64,000 nucleotides of DNA from Plectrocnemia conspersa (Eukaryota > Arthropoda > Insecta > Trichoptera > Polycentropodidae): positions 434,001 through 498,000 of the forward strand of contig VTFK01000024.1 in the NCBI GenBank assembly GCA_009617715.1, written 5' to 3'. The position numbers and the translations under genes were made by a program. A model generated the notes under the pieces. It was not told the DNA's origin and searched no databases. It saw nothing but the letters and a program-made list of their open reading frames with translations. Within the stretch, counting starts at the first letter, position 1, and each line of letters starts with the position of its first letter. This document shows positions 35,494 to 47,488 of the stretch, piece after piece.

Positions 35494-37781
35494 ATGGATT
35501 CTGTCGAAAAAATCAATTCTTCTAAATTGCTGCGAAGATCACGCTGTACGAGGTGCCCCAGAAGCAAAGACGTTAAAACTACAGCGTACTGTGGCAAATG
35601 CAACTCTTGCATGTGCACCAGACACTTGAAATACTTATGCGATAATTGTACAACAGGCATGTATTATTATTTACATTATGATTTTATTTTATTGATATTT
35701 ATATTTTTTACTATTATTGTAGAACACGCAGATTTTAATAAAGTCGAATACATGAACGCCCTGGACCGCCGAAGTCAACATTTTAAAATAAACCAATCGC
35801 ATTTACATGATAATCTGACATCTGATCATCTGTGCAGAACGTGTTTATCAATACACAGTCAAGTTTATTCGATATTTGACTTTTGTTATCACTCGACTGT
35901 GTATATAAATGAAATGATTACATCGCTGTGTTCGGTACAGGTAAAATATTATTTAATATTTTCTTATATATAAATATTTCAAATTTAAATTGCAGCCAAT
36001 TTTTTTATATAAATAGTCAGTTATCAGTAACGGTGAGTTTATATAAGTTCTGTAAGCTTAACTTTTTCTATATGATTTTCCAAATTAATACATAAATAAT
36101 TTAATAATCGTAGAATATAAATATAGAAATATACATCATTTTCAACTACATTTTTTTCAACAAATAATATAATGCCCATAAACGATCCATTGGTCAAAAT
36201 CAGGGCTCACCAGGAGTAGAAGGATGTGAAAATTATCCAAACATTTTTTAATAAAATAAAATTGATTAATGTGGTACAATATATACTCTTTTGAATAGTA
36301 TTATAAAATTAAGTATTAATTATATTGCTTATTCTTTCTTTTAAATGTTATTGAATGATCTAATTTGTTGTCATTATTATTTAAGATACAAAAAGACGAT
36401 AACCTTCCGAAGACTATCTGCGTAAGATGTATAGAAGATATAAAAGCAGCATATCAATTCAAGAAGAATTGCGAGAGAGCTGAAATAGTCATAAAAGAGC
36501 ATCAAGAAGTAAGCGATTTGTATTGTCATTTAGAGAGTCACGTCCGTGTGATAGCAGATCTATTTTAAATACAATTCGTGAACCAATTGTTTTTTTTAAG
36601 TAATCGGACTGTTGCAATCAATAATTCGATTACTTTCAACTATGTCTCTAGAAAGATTTTAAAATAAATATTAGGTAGATGTTTTATTTTTTCTTAAACA
36701 TTCTAAAGCAACAGTTATATTATAGCAATATGTCTGTATCTGCTATTATTATAAATTTTATAAATTATAATTTATGTATTTACAATTAGATGGCCATAAT
36801 GAAGACGGACTCTATCAAAAAAAAGAAATTGACGATCCTCTATTTGCAAATTTTCACATTGACAATTACCGAGGCTTGACCACCGTCGAAGTGAAACTGG
36901 ACGAGTTTAAAACTGAAACTGACTACGACAGCATCAATGTAACCCGAGAAGTAAAACAGACAGCGACTCCAGATCCGGAATACGACGATCACTTCGGCGA
37001 TGCCGATTCACCACAGAATCTCTCTCTAGAAACCCGCAAAGATAATTTAAAAATATATGTTAAAAAAGGCATTTCGACGATTAAAACAAAGCTACACTAT
37101 TGCAAATTTTGCGATTACGAATCGACAGAATCGTCTAACGTTAAGCGGCATATGCGGAAGCACACAAACGATAGACCTTACAAATGCGAAGTGTGCAATC
37201 GTAGTTTTACACGTTCCGAGTCTTTGAAGGAGCATTTGAGGATTCACAGTGGAGAAAAACCGTATTTGTGCGAACAGTGTCATTATAGGAGCTCTTCTAA
37301 AACTGGTCTGAGGGTTCATAAGATGAACAAACATTCGCAAGAAAAGAAGTTTCCTTGTAAGGAATGTAATTATAGAGCTAAAACTAGAACAGCTCTATTA
37401 ACGCATGAAAAAACTCATTCTGGTATTAGAAATTTCTCTTGCGATCTTTGTCCGTACGAAGCTATACAGCTGCATTGCTTGGAACGTCATAAAATGATGA
37501 TACATAGCGCTGAGAGGCCATTCGTTTGCGATAAATGCTCTTATAGATGTGTCAGCAAAAATTATTTGAAGATACATCAAAGGACACATCTGACGATTAA
37601 GAGGTTCTCTTGCGACGAGTGTCCATACACGTGTCACACACAACATAAGCTTAAGTGCCATAAGAGGATACATACGGGGGAGAAGCCTTACGAGTGTGAC
37701 CATTGCGGATTCAAGAGCGCTTCCATGAGCTCTTTAAAGAGACATATCAAAAGCCATAGCGAGAGCGAGATTAAGTTATAG
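35494..37781 (+). CDS. ZAD/C2H2 zinc-finger protein with a piggyBac-type finger
   Basis: Exon 1 (35494-35656) starts MDSVEKINSSKLLRRSR and carries CTRCPRSKDVKTTAYCGKC followed by C-x-C, a His and CDNC. This spacing is that of the C-terminal cysteine-rich domain of piggyBac-type transposases. Exon 2 (35723-35940) and exon 3 (from 36386, donor GTAAGC at 36509) give a ZAD dimerisation domain (LCRTCLSIHSQVYSIFDF; TICVRCIEDIKAAYQFKK). The last exon (acceptor before 36790) holds an acidic region and eight C2H2 fingers, including SCDLCPYEAIQLHCLERH and CDHCGFKSASMSSLKRH. Intron 1 needs a GC-AG donor (ACAG|GCATGT). The exon 3 to exon 4 junction is off by one base with the best donor, so a small exon or another donor is missed. 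Paralogue of the 44.9 kb gene. Confidence 0.82.
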
Positions 37782-39540
37782 CATAACATCAATGCGGAGA
37801 GAGGAACTGTTCTAAAATATTGTAATACTAAAGGTTATTCATTTTAAATGTTGTAGATGTCAAATTAGCTCGAGTCAATAATACAAGGTGATTAAACTTG
37901 TGATTATTAATATTTCATATTTAATTCGATTGTGTAATAGATTTAATCGAAAACGAGTATATGGCTGATATTGTTTCGAATCTTGACATTGAATTGGCTA
38001 TTTAAAAAAATATAAGCTTTAAACTCAAATTATTTGTTTAAATAGTGAGTTAGGTTTACTCTGTGAAGAGTTGCATAAGGAAAGTTTATTTATTTTATAA
38101 TTAATGATAAAAATATCTGTGATCTCTAAGATTGACTTGAGCCAATTTGATAACTACCAGTAAGTCCAAAAGAATTTCAGTTCATATAAAGAAAAAAAAT
38201 GTGGTAAAAATATTTTAATGTTAAGATTGCGAATATCGCTATCAACAAATGCAGCTTCAAATAAATATCACAATAACCTATTCAGTTAAGATTATCAATA
38301 TTTTAATAATTTTGATTACAGATCTGTCAATCTCTTCTTTATGCATATATTAACTTTTATACCATGTTTGTTCCCAATTATATTGAACCTTTAAATGTTG
38401 ACGGCGTATTTGCTTAAATTAATTTTATCTGGTAGTACTATAGGTGTTTTGTTTGCTCTACCCGTAACATTGCAACATAAAATTGACTATGAGAGAAGCA
38501 TTCATATCCCAATTAAATTCCTGTATTTGGTATTAAAGCTGCTTGAAGCGGTCATATTATCATTGATTAGAATAAACATGTTACAACTGGCATAATCTCT
38601 CAAATCGAAATATTTATTATTCTTTTTCATTGATTGGTGCAAATACTGCTTGTTTTGGAAGTAATTCGTTATAGGTGCTTAAATATTTTATTTATTTATT
38701 TTATTTTAAAAATAATAAAAACATAGGTTTGTGAAGTCTAGATAATAATTCCTTAGTGACATAATAAGGCTACCAACCTTGAAGGTTAGCTCACGCTGTG
38801 GTAATAACTACTGAATAACTGGTAGCTTTTTATTATTATATTATTAATTGATTAAAATGAACATACTACAACTGGCACAATCCCTTAAATCAATATATTT
38901 ATTCTTTTAAATTGATTGGTGCAAATAATGCTTTTATTTTAAAGCAATTCCTTATGGGTGCTTAAATAATCTTTTAATTTTTTTTATCGAAGAAAAAATA
39001 TGTTTGTAAAGTCTGTTATTGAATTTATACTATATTCAAGTTATTTTTACTGTATGTATGTATGTCTATATGATTCGAGAGCAGTCTAAGTATGATTATT
39101 CTTTTATTCTATCATACTTGGGTCTAATCGCTTAACAAAATATAATTGTTTGTACAGTAGATTGTCAATTTTAATCTATATGTGTATGTTAACGTTTTTA
39201 TAATAATCTATATATTGTATTTGAAGGAGTTGTTAACAATTTTATTTGTTTTTTTTTATTTTTATTAAATTAGCGTTACATGTTTATTGTCATTTTAAAG
39301 TTGTTTGATGTGAAAATTAAATATGATATAATAAATGTTATGTTTAGTTGGAATTTAAAATAAATTATAAAAAGATATTAAAATTTGTATTTCATTTTAA
39401 CCTTTTTATGTAGATTTTCCATAATTTTGATCTAACTTTAAATCATCAAAATTTATAAAAAAAACTAGCATGGTCCTAAAGCACAACTAAGCAAATTCTG
39501 TTGCAATGTGTTACATTAGGTAAAGCAATAACTACTAAGT
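37782..39540. other. Intergenic DNA with a tandem duplication
   Basis: AT-rich 3' flank. It contains a direct duplication of about 170 bp (38568-38742 and 38853-39013) separated by a short conserved repeat at 38757-38810. No gene recognised. Confidence 0.45.
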
Positions 39541-40033
39541 AGTGAAATGCCAGACTGAAACAAAAGTTGTAACGAATACCGAAATAACGAAATTCCCAGT
39601 ATAACGAATCTTCAATTTGTCCTCGAAAAATTTTCATACAAAATGTTTTCATTGTAACGAAGATTGATTTCAGTATAACAAAATATTTTAACCAGAATTT
39701 AAGAATGACGTTACAAATTGATACAATATTTCTCCGAATTCAGTTCGTCCTTGGCTTGGCATGTGCGGGATGTGTTCATAAGTGACATTCTAGGTGTTTC
39801 ACTGACCCTCAAACTTTTTTTATAAAACATTTTTTAACAAATTTTATTGTGTTCATTACAGTATCCTTAAAAGTGGACAAAATACGATCTGTAAATCTTG
39901 TAAGAGGATATTTTGATACTGTAGTAATATGGTAATTAAAAATAAAATAAAAATACATCATCTTCCTTACATTCAATATAACGAAAAATTTTTTCTTCGG
40001 TCCCGTGAGCTTCACTGTACTGAGATTTCACTG
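39541..40033. mobile_element. Tigger/pogo-like MITE
   Basis: The right end reads, inverted, CAGTGAAATCTCAGTACAGT followed by GGGACC and a 'ttcgttata' word, next to a TA. The left end AGTGAAATGCCAGACTGAAA is its degraded partner. The repeated 'aacga' / 'gtataacgaa' words inside are typical of Tigger/pogo MITEs ('CAGTGAAACCTCGCTATAACG'). It is 493 bp and has no transposase. Confidence 0.65.
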
Positions 40034-40357
40034 TATTATGTAAGTCAAAAAATGAGCTATAGAAATGGACCAACTAGCTTTTTCTATTATACTTTCATAT
40101 TACATGTGCACAGAATGTGAACAATCATTTTACCTGTTTCAAAAAAATACATACTAGGGAAGGGTGACTATATTTTCTATAAGGCATATTGAAAAGAATG
40201 ATATTTAATTATAATAGATTTAATATATAAATAAAAAAATAATTACAAAAATAAGTATTGGTTATTAAAATAAGTAGATTAAAAATCTAAACTGTTTTCA
40301 TCTGAAACATTTAAATAAAAATATATTAGTGTTTAAAATTTATAAAATAAGAGCAGT

Positions 40358-41928
40358 TTATAACTCACTAATTTCTTTTTTATGTTTTGCCACTTCTTTT
40401 TCCAATGCGAAAACATAACTTTGGAAAATATTAACAGATTGCTGCATCAAGCTTTGTGCTTGTGTATAGTTTGGTGATTGTTCGTCTAAAAGATCGGATA
40501 AAGTTGGAACCGTGCTCGGATCCAACTTGACGACGTCGGAAGCTCGAAAAACAACGCACACTTTCTCGGTTTTAGGATGAACGCTAAACGGAGCTTTCAA
40601 TAAATGGTTTAACCCTTTAGAAACGTTGATGTCGAGTCTAGGGTAACACCACTGGAGTTGGATCTCTTCGATCAGGTGTCTGATTCGACGTAATCCATTT
40701 TGCTGATAAAATAAACAAATCAATAAAAATACAATTTTATATTATTATATCGCATAACATACTTTGCTCCAATAAGACGTATAGACATCTTGAAATGCCT
40801 TCCATCTTAGTTTAGAATCAGCAGGCATAGATTTCAAGCTTTCAAATACTTGTAAAGCTAAAGCATCATCAGGGATGAGCTTAACAAATTTAGCTAAACC
40901 TTCGGTCGACGATATAAACTGTTGTTCATCAAGAATTTCATTGAATATTTTATTTATAATAGCTAAAGCTCGTCTATAATAAAATTATAAGTCAGATTAT
41001 TGAAGATCTGGATATAAGGCAGTTTTTTTTAAATTTACTTGATGCTGGAATGAATATTTTCTGAATTCAAGTGAACTTTCTTCAATTGTGATTCTCCACC
41101 TGATATAAGTGCTAAATAATCGGCTACAGCTGATCTTGCATTAGACGTAAGATTTTTAGCTTCAGGGCACGATACCCAGCAATGAATACCTCTACGGCCG
41201 GAATAAACCCATAATACACTTGTAAAACCAAAGTCTTCTGTAATACAAAGTAAAATATTATACAATTGATCCATCCAAAATGTAACAGCAGTTAAAATAA
41301 TATACAATCTTTGATAAAAAAAGGTCCTGGTTTTTTGATTCTTAAAAATTTAATTAAAGATAAAATCCAGATAAAAACTTTTGACTTTAAATCACCCAAT
41401 TGTCTACTTTAAATATATCAAATAAGCAAACCTTTTAAAGACTCTTCTAATACTTGGCAAGCAACAATCATAAATTTCCAGCATTTATTGCAAATGCCAG
41501 CGCCTTTACAACACGTCCTGACATCGTCATAATCAGTGAGATCGATATCGAAGACCAATTCTCTAGATACGATGATCGATCTTTGTTTATTTAATGTCGG
41601 TCTACAAAAACACGAAAAAAAATATGTAAAATAAATAATCGTTTATTATGCTTATCTTGAATATTATCTTACTCGACGTCGTAAACTGCTCCTATATCGA
41701 TCTTGAAGGGTTTTTTTTTTTTTCTAGCATATTACGCAAATCTGTTGGGTTACGTATGGACAAATATCTGATGTACACATCGTGGGATAACGTAAATGAT
41801 AACTCGCGATTGGCTAGAGGTTGAGGTGAACATCCCGCAGCTACCCAGCGACACCACAGTTTTAAAGGAAATTCGCGTTTATAATAGTTCGGTAATAGTT
41901 CTTCAAACATCGAATTCGAACCGTCCAT
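40358..41928 (-). CDS. Prim1: DNA primase small subunit, with frameshift in a poly-A run
   Basis: Catalytic subunit of primase, which makes RNA primers with DNA polymerase alpha. Exons: 41928-41673, 41601-41432, 41237-41039, 40973-40763, 40702-40358; all junctions are GT-AG. Family signatures are LPNYYKREFPLKLWCRW near the start, ELVFDIDLTDYDDVRTCC with the first two catalytic Asp, the zinc-binding CCKGAGICNKCW, VYSGRRGIHCWV, and WCYPRLDINVSKGLNHLLKA with the third Asp, then FSVHPKTEKVCV. The exon sum is 1181 nt, one base short of a full frame. The mismatch lies in exon 1 at a run of 13 A (41711-41723): the upstream frame ends MLEKKKNP while the expected FKIDIGAVYD lies in the next frame. An assembly indel is the simplest reason. 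About 393 aa expected. Confidence 0.93.
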
Positions 41929-42079
41929 GTTGTTTCGGGTAGGTGAACTGCGATACTAATTATGTATATTACCTTTATACGATATAAACAAATAACGTTA
42001 ATAAGTTAGGATTAATTTTAATCAATTTTATTATAATATTGAATAATTTAGTACAACTCACTCTGACAGTCGATGTCAC

Positions 42080-42098
42080 GCAAATTCCCGCGATTTAA
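42080..42098 (-). promoter_or_regulatory. Candidate E2F site upstream of primase
   Basis: On the gene's strand the sequence AAATCGCGGGAATTTG lies about 155 bp before the start codon. GCGGGAA is close to the E2F consensus (TTTSSCGC and its complement). Primase genes are known E2F targets in animals, so the position makes sense, but a single short match is weak evidence. Confidence 0.35.
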
Positions 42099-42099
42099 A

Positions 42100-43499
42100 A
42101 GTGTTGCTATTGTAAAGAATAAAACCAAAATTGTATTACCTATCAATATATTAAATATATATTTTTGAATAGTTATTTTTTAATTATATACTCGAGTAAC
42201 TATGGTAAATATTAACAGATATTTTTTTTAAAACGGTAATTTTATTTATTATCATATACGATTATGAATATTGAACAAATCTTTTGATTACTTTTAAAAA
42301 GAATTTATTTAGAAATCATTGCTTACATTTAAGAACATTTACTGGATTAAAATAAAACTTATATTTTACTCCCCGCCCTTTAGTGAGTACTATCTTACGA
42401 CTATTTTTATTTACTAAGTCACTCCATATTTATAATAAAAATATAATTCGATACACGTGTGAATAATGATAATTACATATTAATGCGTAACATGTGTAAA
42501 TATTTACATACAATTTGATTCATGTGTAACATGTGTCGATAATAATTTATTAGTTGATATGCGAATTCATTTTTATAAAATAAGTTAATAAGCCCGACCA
42601 TTAATGATAGTTAATTTGTGGATTCCAACAATAGCAATAATATTAATTATTCTTTCAAATAAAACCTTAGGTATTAAGAATTGCAAGCGCTATGATAATT
42701 ATTCAAATTTATTTTATTCATCGCCATAACAAAAGTTATCGTTGCCAAGAGATGCTTAGCCCAAGTCAAACAGGAACTCCCACCGGGACGTACTTGCACA
42801 ACCAGCTCGCATACTGCGCACACGCGGTGGGGTATCTATGTATAATAATATAAGGTGATCAAACCTCCTAATTTGAGGAGGATTGTCCGCATTTTTTTCA
42901 ATTCCCCCCTTTCAAAAATATTTCAGAGTAAGCCTTTGAAAAAAAAATCGAAATGACCTGTTTTTCAATCTGTCCTCCTTCATTACAAAAAGTCAAGATA
43001 GCTTTTGAACAGAAATTTTGAATAAATTTTTATTTTTAGTGTCCTCCTTTGATATTATCAAAATCTGGTCTCTTTAATAATAATACGTAGTGTGGCGGTT
43101 CTCAGTGTTGAAGCGGGTGTTTTTTTAAATTAATTTTTTATTGTTTAAATATACATTCTTTTCTTTTTTTTTTTTCAATCAATATATAACAACGGTCAGG
43201 TCCTCGCCAGCTCTAAAAAAAAGGTCGTTTAATTAAAACTACATTCGCCACAGTAGTAACAAAATGCAGCAAGTAAAACCAGCTTATCTATATTCTTTAT
43301 GGATGGCCTTCTTATATAAGGGTCGCACGCGTAACAAAAAAAACAGCATCAACTTCTTCTCGAGGGAATAAGTTAAACAATAATTTCTAAACGTACACTA
43401 TCAACATCTTATGCTTATTATAAATAAAACTTGTCAGATCTTAGTACTGCGAGAGCCCATTTATATATTTATTTAAATATAGGTTTTATTAGGGCCAAA
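42100..43499. other. Intergenic DNA
   Basis: AT-rich, with a GC-rich patch at 42.73-42.84 kb that encodes nothing recognised and a small hairpin CCTCC..GGAGG at 42866-42884. No gene seen. Confidence 0.35.
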
Positions 43500-44225
43500 T
43501 CTTAAGGGGCACTCTGGTAGCACTGGTGTGACGTATTCTCTCGACTGGTAACCTCTGGGGCGCTCACACGCCGTTGCGGGCCCGCACCCTGTTCATTGTA
43601 TATTTTAACATGTTTGCCAATGGGATGGCTACCGGTGGTAATTAGACACAAATTGAACCGCTGCAGTAATGTTTTATTGATTAGTAAATAAACAAGGCGG
43701 GCGCGGGACGGCGCGCGTCCGAACGCCCGAAGATTGCCAGTGGAAAGAAAAAACCATCACGCCAGTGTTACCCCAAATGTCGCTAAGTTTTTGCCATAAC
43801 AAAATTGAAATATGCCCCAACACATGTAACTTCACAATTCAATAAAAAAAAAACTGCAGTGGCCCAATCTGTGTCTAATTGACATCCGTTAGCTTCCGTC
43901 TCCAAAGGGTAAAACACCTATTTTAAGTTTAAGCCTCGTTCGCCGATCACTCATAGTATACAATATAACATATAAACTATGTATCATTTATTCAATAAAA
44001 TTAGTATTTTGCCGGACGGGTGACAATTACATACAGATAGAGCCGTTGCAGTAGTATTTATCAAAGTTTATAATAGTTTACAAGTTACATGAAAATAAAT
44101 GCGAGTGAACAGTGGACAAGGCACCATCGCCCACTGTCTTCCTATTGAGGTCCACCAAAATAATGTGCTTTCCTCCGTCACCGTGTGCCGTCAAGTTTTG
44201 CCTATATCGGATGAATAAATAAACA
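43500..44225. repeat. Cluster of family A repeats in both orientations
   Basis: There are four pieces: a reverse fragment at 43500-43620, a forward copy at 43640-43840 ('ggtaattagacacaaattga', 'accgctgcagtaatgtttt', 'gtcgctaagtttttgccata'), a reverse 5' fragment at 43855-43925 and a forward copy at 43995-44225. The two inner 5' ends face each other, so the middle forms an inverted repeat. All are GC-richer than the flanks and non-coding. Confidence 0.65.
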
Positions 44226-44887
44226 TATAAATATTATTTATATGTTTATTTATTCACGGTATTATTTATTTAGTAAAATAAATGTTTTTTTAATTTACAT
44301 GTAACATATTTTTATACCATAACATATTATTGAATCATTTTTGATAAAATATTTGATAAACGCATAGACCTCAAAGTAAAATCTGTTCCAATATACCAGT
44401 AAATAATAAATATATATCTTATGGTAAATATAGGTAATCTATTTACATCTACCGGAACTTAAATACAGCTTGGCCTTATATTTACTGTTTAATAAATACA
44501 GATAGGGGACATGTCATCTGTCTCTATCTACCGAAATTTCGAAAAAAATTCCTGCTGCGTGTCTAGAAAATAGAATCCTATTCCGTTTTCTCTATTTCGT
44601 AAAATCATGGACGTCGAAGATTTAAATTAAATAAAGATATAAAATCTTGGGTTATCAGAAAAAGGAAACAAAATTAATTTGTCACAGAGGTAGAAAATAT
44701 CGGTGCTAAAAACACTAGATCTTATTATACATCGGTCGTAAAATATGGATATAAAATTAGATTCTGCTGCTGGGAATTAAGCTTTCATTCTTAAATAATA
44801 ATATATATTTGTTTTGTGCACATTTTTTAATTATTTTCTAATATAATATACAAATAAATATCAATTTCACTAATAATTTGAACACAT
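44226..44887. other. 3' flank of the ZAD gene
   Basis: AT-rich sequence including a short palindromic stretch around 44222-44255 (aaacatataaa..tttatatgttta). It probably contains the 3' UTR of the minus-strand gene. Confidence 0.35.
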
Positions 44888-46432
44888 CTACTTAACACCG
44901 ACAGAATAATGATGCCGTCGTTTGTGCCTCTTTAACGAAGATGACTGAGCACTTCTAAAATTGCATATGTTGCACAAATATGGTTTTTCCCCTGTGTGCG
45001 TCATCTTATGATTCTTCATCTTAAACATAGAATCGCACATATAAGGACAGAGATCGCACGAGTAACGCTTTATTTTTAAATGGGTCTTCTGGTGAATCTT
45101 CAAATACGTTGCGTTGATACACCGATATGGACATTGATCGCAAGCAAATGGTCTTTCTCCAGTGTGTACCATTTTTCTGTGATTCTCTAAAGATGCTAAT
45201 TGAATTGATTTATAAGGGCAGAACTCGCAAGAGAAGTTTCTTATTCCCATGTGTCGTTTTATGTGGCAGATTAGAGTGCTTTTGGTTTTGCATCGGAATC
45301 CGCATTGGTCGCACGAGTATTGTTTTTCACCCGTGTGTTTATTGCGGTTGTGATTTTTTAACATGTTCGCCGATCGGCAGACATAATGGCATTGATCACA
45401 TAGGTAAGGCTTTTCGTTTGTGTGTATCTTCTTATGTTCTTTCAAGCCTGAGGATTGAGAGCATCTATAAGTGCAAATGTCGCAAGAATACGGTTTGTCT
45501 TTCGTGTGTCTTCTTAAATGTCGCTTTAAATTGGAAGAGTTATTGCTTTTATAGTCGCAACGATTACATGCAAAAGGCTTTTCGGTTGTATGCGTCGCTC
45601 GGTGGACCTTCAAAGACGAAGATTGAACGCATCTAAAGTTGCATAAATCACATGATAAAGGTTTAACATCGTTGTGTATCATAAGATGCCTCTTTATAAC
45701 TGAACTTTTAGATGTTTTAAAATCACAATGCGGACAATTAGTTATATAGCTTTCTTTTAATCTTTTACTCGAAGATAATGGAGATTTTTTTATTTTTTTT
45801 AACTTTTTATACAATTTTAGATCTTCCTTTCCAGATAAGAGTGAAGCGAGAGGTATGATTGGTTCAGGGTGTTCAGATTCTTCTTTAACTCGAAAGTCAT
45901 TGTCTTCGTTGTCAACGATTGAATCAGCATAATCGTTTCCAATTAAGCACTCTGGCTCTAAATCGCTTTCTTGTTTAATATTAATTTCAGATTTAGTCAA
46001 ATAAATATAATGTTCATTTTTTGCTTGATTGAGCTGTAAATATATTTAATTAAAAACCAAATTTCATTTAATATAATGTAATATTATACATACGTTCAAT
46101 AAATCTGATGCTTCTCCCCTTAAATATTTTTCTACTTGTTCGCATTTCTTCTTGAACGAAAATGCAATTTTTATTCTTTCAAAGCATTGCAAGCAAATCG
46201 ATTTAGGCAGGCCGTCGTTTGTTTTAATCTGATATTTAGAAAGAAAATGTAAATATTATCGCAGTAATTTATAACATGGTAATTATAGGTTTTATTAACT
46301 TACAGTAACTGAACAAAACGTCATAACCATTTCATAAAGGTGCAAGGATTCTTCTTGGCAAAAATCAAGAAGCGATCTACTTGTTTCGGTACATAAACAA
46401 GTGCGACAAGGATCAATTTCATTTCCGTTCAT
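44888..46432 (-). CDS. ZAD/C2H2 zinc-finger transcription factor, 469 aa
   Basis: Exons: 46432-46304, 46228-46094, 46033-44888, all GT-AG, phase 0, 1410 nt with stop. The ZAD domain spans exons 1 and 2 (CRTCLCTETSRSLLDFC; SICLQCFERIKIAFSFKKKC), with the four cysteines that bind zinc and drive dimerisation. A linker rich in Asp/Glu with a KQES motif (a possible SUMO site, inferred) follows. Ten C2H2 fingers then run to the end, from CPHCDFKTSKSSVIKRH to CNICNFRSAQSSSLKRH. Fingers 7 to 10 match those of the 35.5 kb gene closely (FCPYKSIQLASLENH vs LCPYEAIQLHCLERH). Its targets are unknown. Confidence 0.92.
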
Positions 46433-47488
46433 TTTGACAGATAAATTTAATGTTGCCAGTGGTTTAATAAACAATGCGTTTTTAATTTATTTTTAAAATA
46501 ATAACTATTACCTGTTATTAATTTGAAGACAATATAAATGATCAATTTATAAAATATCTACTTTGTTCCATAAAACTATTTTTTATGTATTACAATATTA
46601 ATAAATGAACATTAAATAAATACAACATTTTATTTAGACAGCTTCTATAAATGACGTCACAGCTTTTTCGTGAATTTTTACTTTTACTTGGTTGGGTGAT
46701 CGCTTATAAAATTTCTGGAATAGATTTGTACGTTTAATTTGAGTTTATCACGATAAAATAGAATACAATTTATATGTGAATTAAAAATATATAGTGCGTT
46801 TTCTACCTTCTGTATTTGCGCCGGTGGCATGCATTGTTTTGTGAAATTGCTCGGGAGCGTCTATTTGGGACAATAACAACATTAATATTTAAAGTGGAGT
46901 TTTTCAATGACTTTTAACTAATTTTTTTTATATGCGTGAATGGTAAATTGTTAGAAACACATGTTTTAAGCATTTGTGATAAATGCTAAATAGGTGCTAC
47001 AATTGGATGGGCTCGCAATATTATCCGATGTCAACACAATAAGCCAAAATACTCTCTGACGCCGCTCTGTCGTTATTCCCGCTTCGGTCGTCGCTCTGAA
47101 TAACTTCGCGTCCTATATACAATTATATAATTCGTTCAGAATTATTCATGGAGTGCTCACGATTCTGACTGACCAACGCTCGCTCGCACCTAACCTGTCT
47201 AACAGTAATTTATTGCCCATTTATATTTATAAATATTATAATATTTTTTAATTCACAGGATCGTACTATATTTTTGTTCTGACCGTATGCTATTTTTATT
47301 TCAACCATTTGAAATTTATGCTGAGCAAGATTTAATTTTTATTCTGACCCAAAGTTGATATAAATTCTGACCATTTAAATGTTTGCCTTTTATATATGCT
47401 CATTTAAATTGTTCTTTATTTTATTATAATAAACTTAATTTAAACATTATTTCAAAACACACAAAACTTTTCCAGCGTTTTTTTAAGC
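46433..47488. other. Intergenic DNA, possible promoter patch
   Basis: AT-rich; a GC-richer patch at 47.05-47.21 kb contains many 'cgctc' words but no frame or family match. Confidence 0.3.

Noticed and set aside
37092..37703. Two open minus-strand frames
   Set aside because: Shadows of the eight C2H2 fingers on the plus strand.
38395..38595. A 66-aa hydrophobic open frame
   Set aside because: AT-rich intergenic DNA; part of it falls in the tandemly duplicated block, whose second copy does not keep the frame.
45127..45636. Open plus-strand frame of 169 codons
   Set aside because: It is the complementary-strand shadow of the C2H2 fingers of the minus-strand ZAD gene; the regular Cys/His repeats are on the minus strand.
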